This document shows, piece by piece, positions 5,461-6,518 of a stretch of 6,518 nt of DNA. The notes below the pieces were generated by a model, which worked only from the letters and a program-made list of their open reading frames with translations, had not been told where the DNA came from and searched no databases. Numbering within the stretch: the first letter of the stretch is position 1; every line of letters starts with the position of its first letter. A program made the position numbers and the translations under genes. Origin of the DNA: Streptosporangiaceae bacterium (lineage in GTDB: Bacteria > Actinomycetota > Actinomycetes > Streptosporangiales > Streptosporangiaceae); contig JASHTT010000536.1 of the NCBI GenBank assembly GCA_030040415.1, forward strand, positions 1-6,518, read 5' to 3'.

Positions 5461-6518
5461 TCAGCGGAAGTCGCGGCTGCGGGCCGCAGCGACGACGCGC
5501 AGCCGCTCGAGCCTGGTTGCCAGCAGGCTGACCGCACCGTCTAGCCGTTCCACCCGGCCGTGCACGAGCAGCGCGCTCGCGTCCACGCCGATCTTGCGGT
5601 AACGCTGCCACACCTCCGGCGGGCAGATGATGTTGGCCATGCCGGTTTCGTCTTCCAGGCTGAGGAACACCACACCGCGGGCGGTCCCCGGCTGCTGCCG
5701 GTGCGTGACCAGGCCGCCGACGACGACGTTCGTCGCGTTCACCGCTTCGGTCAGCCGCGCGGCGGGCAGCACGCCGCGCTCGGCGAGCAGGTCCCTGATG
5801 TGCTCGACCGGGTGCGTGCCGTAGGTCCCGGTGGCCCACAGGTCGGCGAACGTCTCCTCCGCCGCGGTCATCGGCGGCAGCGGCGGTGCGGACATGCCCA
5901 GCGTGGTACCGGGCAGCTGGCCGGGCCTGATCGTCGCGGCGGCGCCCGCCGCCCACAGGGCCTCTCGCCTGCTCAGCCCGAAGCAGCCGAACGCGCCGGC
6001 CAGCGCCAGGGCCTCGAGCGCCGCGACCGGCAAGGCGGTGCGCCGGGCGAAGTCCTCGAGGTCCGCGTACGGCTGGCCGGCCTCGACGGCAGCCGCGGCG
6101 GCCGAGCCGAGGTTGCGAACCTCGGACAGGCCGAGCCTGATGACCGGCTGACCGAAGACCGGGACTCCGCCAGCGGGTGACACCGCGTCCGGGCGAACGG
6201 CCGTGTGGGGTGCCGCCTCGTTCCCGTCATCTTCTGTTTTTTCTAGTGTTGCCAGGACGCCGCTGGCGTTCACGTCCGCACCGCGCACCATGACGCCGTG
6301 CCGGCGCACGTCACCGATCAAGCTGGCGGGCGCGTAAAAGCCCATCGGCTGTGCGCGCAGCAGCGCAGCGGTGAACGCCGCCGGGTAATAGCACTTCAGC
6401 CACGAGCTGGCGTAGACCAGGTAAGCGAAGCTGATCGCGTGCGACTCGGGGAACCCATAGCTGGAGAACGCCAGGATCTTGACGTAGATGTCCTCCGCGA
6501 CCGCCGCGGGGATGCCGC
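5461..6518 (-). CDS. dnaE2: Error-prone DNA polymerase III alpha subunit DnaE2, C-terminal part (5'-truncated by the window)
   Basis: About 352 C-terminal residues of a protein usually near 1050-1100 long; the frame is open to 6518 and ends at TGA 5461-5463. It begins GIPAAVAEDIYVKILAFSSYGFPESHAISFAYL, in part: the YGFPESHA motif at about 6439-6465 and SSWLK followed by YYPAAF at 6373-6408 are hallmarks of the family. Then come MGFYAPASLI, a variable linker (about 6180-6260), a helix-hairpin-helix region (IRLGLSEVRNLG onward, about 5947-6144) and an OB-fold (NVVVGGLVTH to LLATRLERL, about 5497-5739). The end SRDFR is typical. Catalytic aspartates lie beyond the right edge. DnaE2 is a translesion polymerase acting with the ImuA'/ImuB proteins in damage-induced mutagenesis. 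The ATG at 6345 is internal, inside the conserved QPMGFY motif, not the start. The linker has an A6 run and several AT-ending codons. Identification is secure, including DnaE2 rather than DnaE1. Confidence 0.95.
   Translation of the reverse strand, partial: GIPAAVAEDIYVKILAFSSYGFPESHAISFAYLVYASSWLKCYYPAAFTAALLRAQPMGFYAPASLIGDVRRHGVMVRGADVNASGVLATLEKTEDDGNEAAPHTAVRPDAVSPAGGVPVFGQPVIRLGLSEVRNLGSAAAAAVEAGQPYADLEDFARRTALPVAALEALALAGAFGCFGLSRREALWAAGAAATIRPGQLPGTTLGMSAPPLPPMTAAEETFADLWATGTYGTHPVEHIRDLLAERGVLPAARLTEAVNATNVVVGGLVTHRQQPGTARGVVFLSLEDETGMANIICPPEVWQRYRKIGVDASALLVHGRVERLDGAVSLLATRLERLRVVAAARSRDFR

Noticed and set aside
6237..6243. Programmed -1 frameshift heptamer (AAAAAAC) in dnaE2
   Set aside because: The codon phase is GAA AAA ACA, not the A AAA AAC phase needed, and the reading frame is conserved on both sides.

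Overview
The window is GC-rich throughout (visibly around 70 percent), uses GTG starts, and carries the C-terminal third of a DnaE2-type error-prone DNA polymerase and a near-match to the mycobacterial-type LexA (SOS) box. Together these suggest an actinobacterium. I cannot assign a genus from the sequence. There is no gene-free stretch longer than about 90 bases, and I saw no tRNA, rRNA, CRISPR array or transposase.

Left half, plus strand (147-4193): a tight gene run. It holds (i) the C-terminal three quarters of a fused, double-ATPase subunit of a peptide (Dpp/Opp-type) ABC transporter, (ii) an S66-family LD-carboxypeptidase with a visible Ser/Glu/His triad, and (iii) an N-acyl-D-amino-acid deacylase-like amidohydrolase of a subtype that lacks part of the usual metal-ligand set. 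Uptake of short peptides, cleavage of L,D bonds and deacylation of N-acyl-D-amino acids make a coherent proposal for scavenging cell-wall-derived or other D-amino-acid peptides. That joint role is inference.

Right half, minus strand (6518 down to 4225), convergent with the first run: dnaE2 (partial, its N-terminus lies beyond the right edge), a 130-residue conserved protein of unknown function, an 83-residue protein of unknown function, and a DUF1810-family protein. A 16-bp palindrome matching 11 of 12 fixed positions of TCGAAC-N4-GTTCGA sits just upstream of the 83-residue gene. This suggests that the 83-residue/DUF1810 pair belongs to the DNA-damage response, like dnaE2 usually does.

Two structural oddities stand out. 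First, bases 1-146 encode the Walker B/D-loop stretch of a peptide-transporter ATPase on the MINUS strand and abut, at 146/147, the plus-strand C-terminal part of what looks like the same ATPase domain. This is an inversion junction inside one gene: a real small inversion, a pseudogene, or an amplification/assembly chimera. Second, the join between the transporter gene and the LD-carboxypeptidase gene consists of three 11-bp tandem units that create a chain of three GTGA stop/start overlaps.
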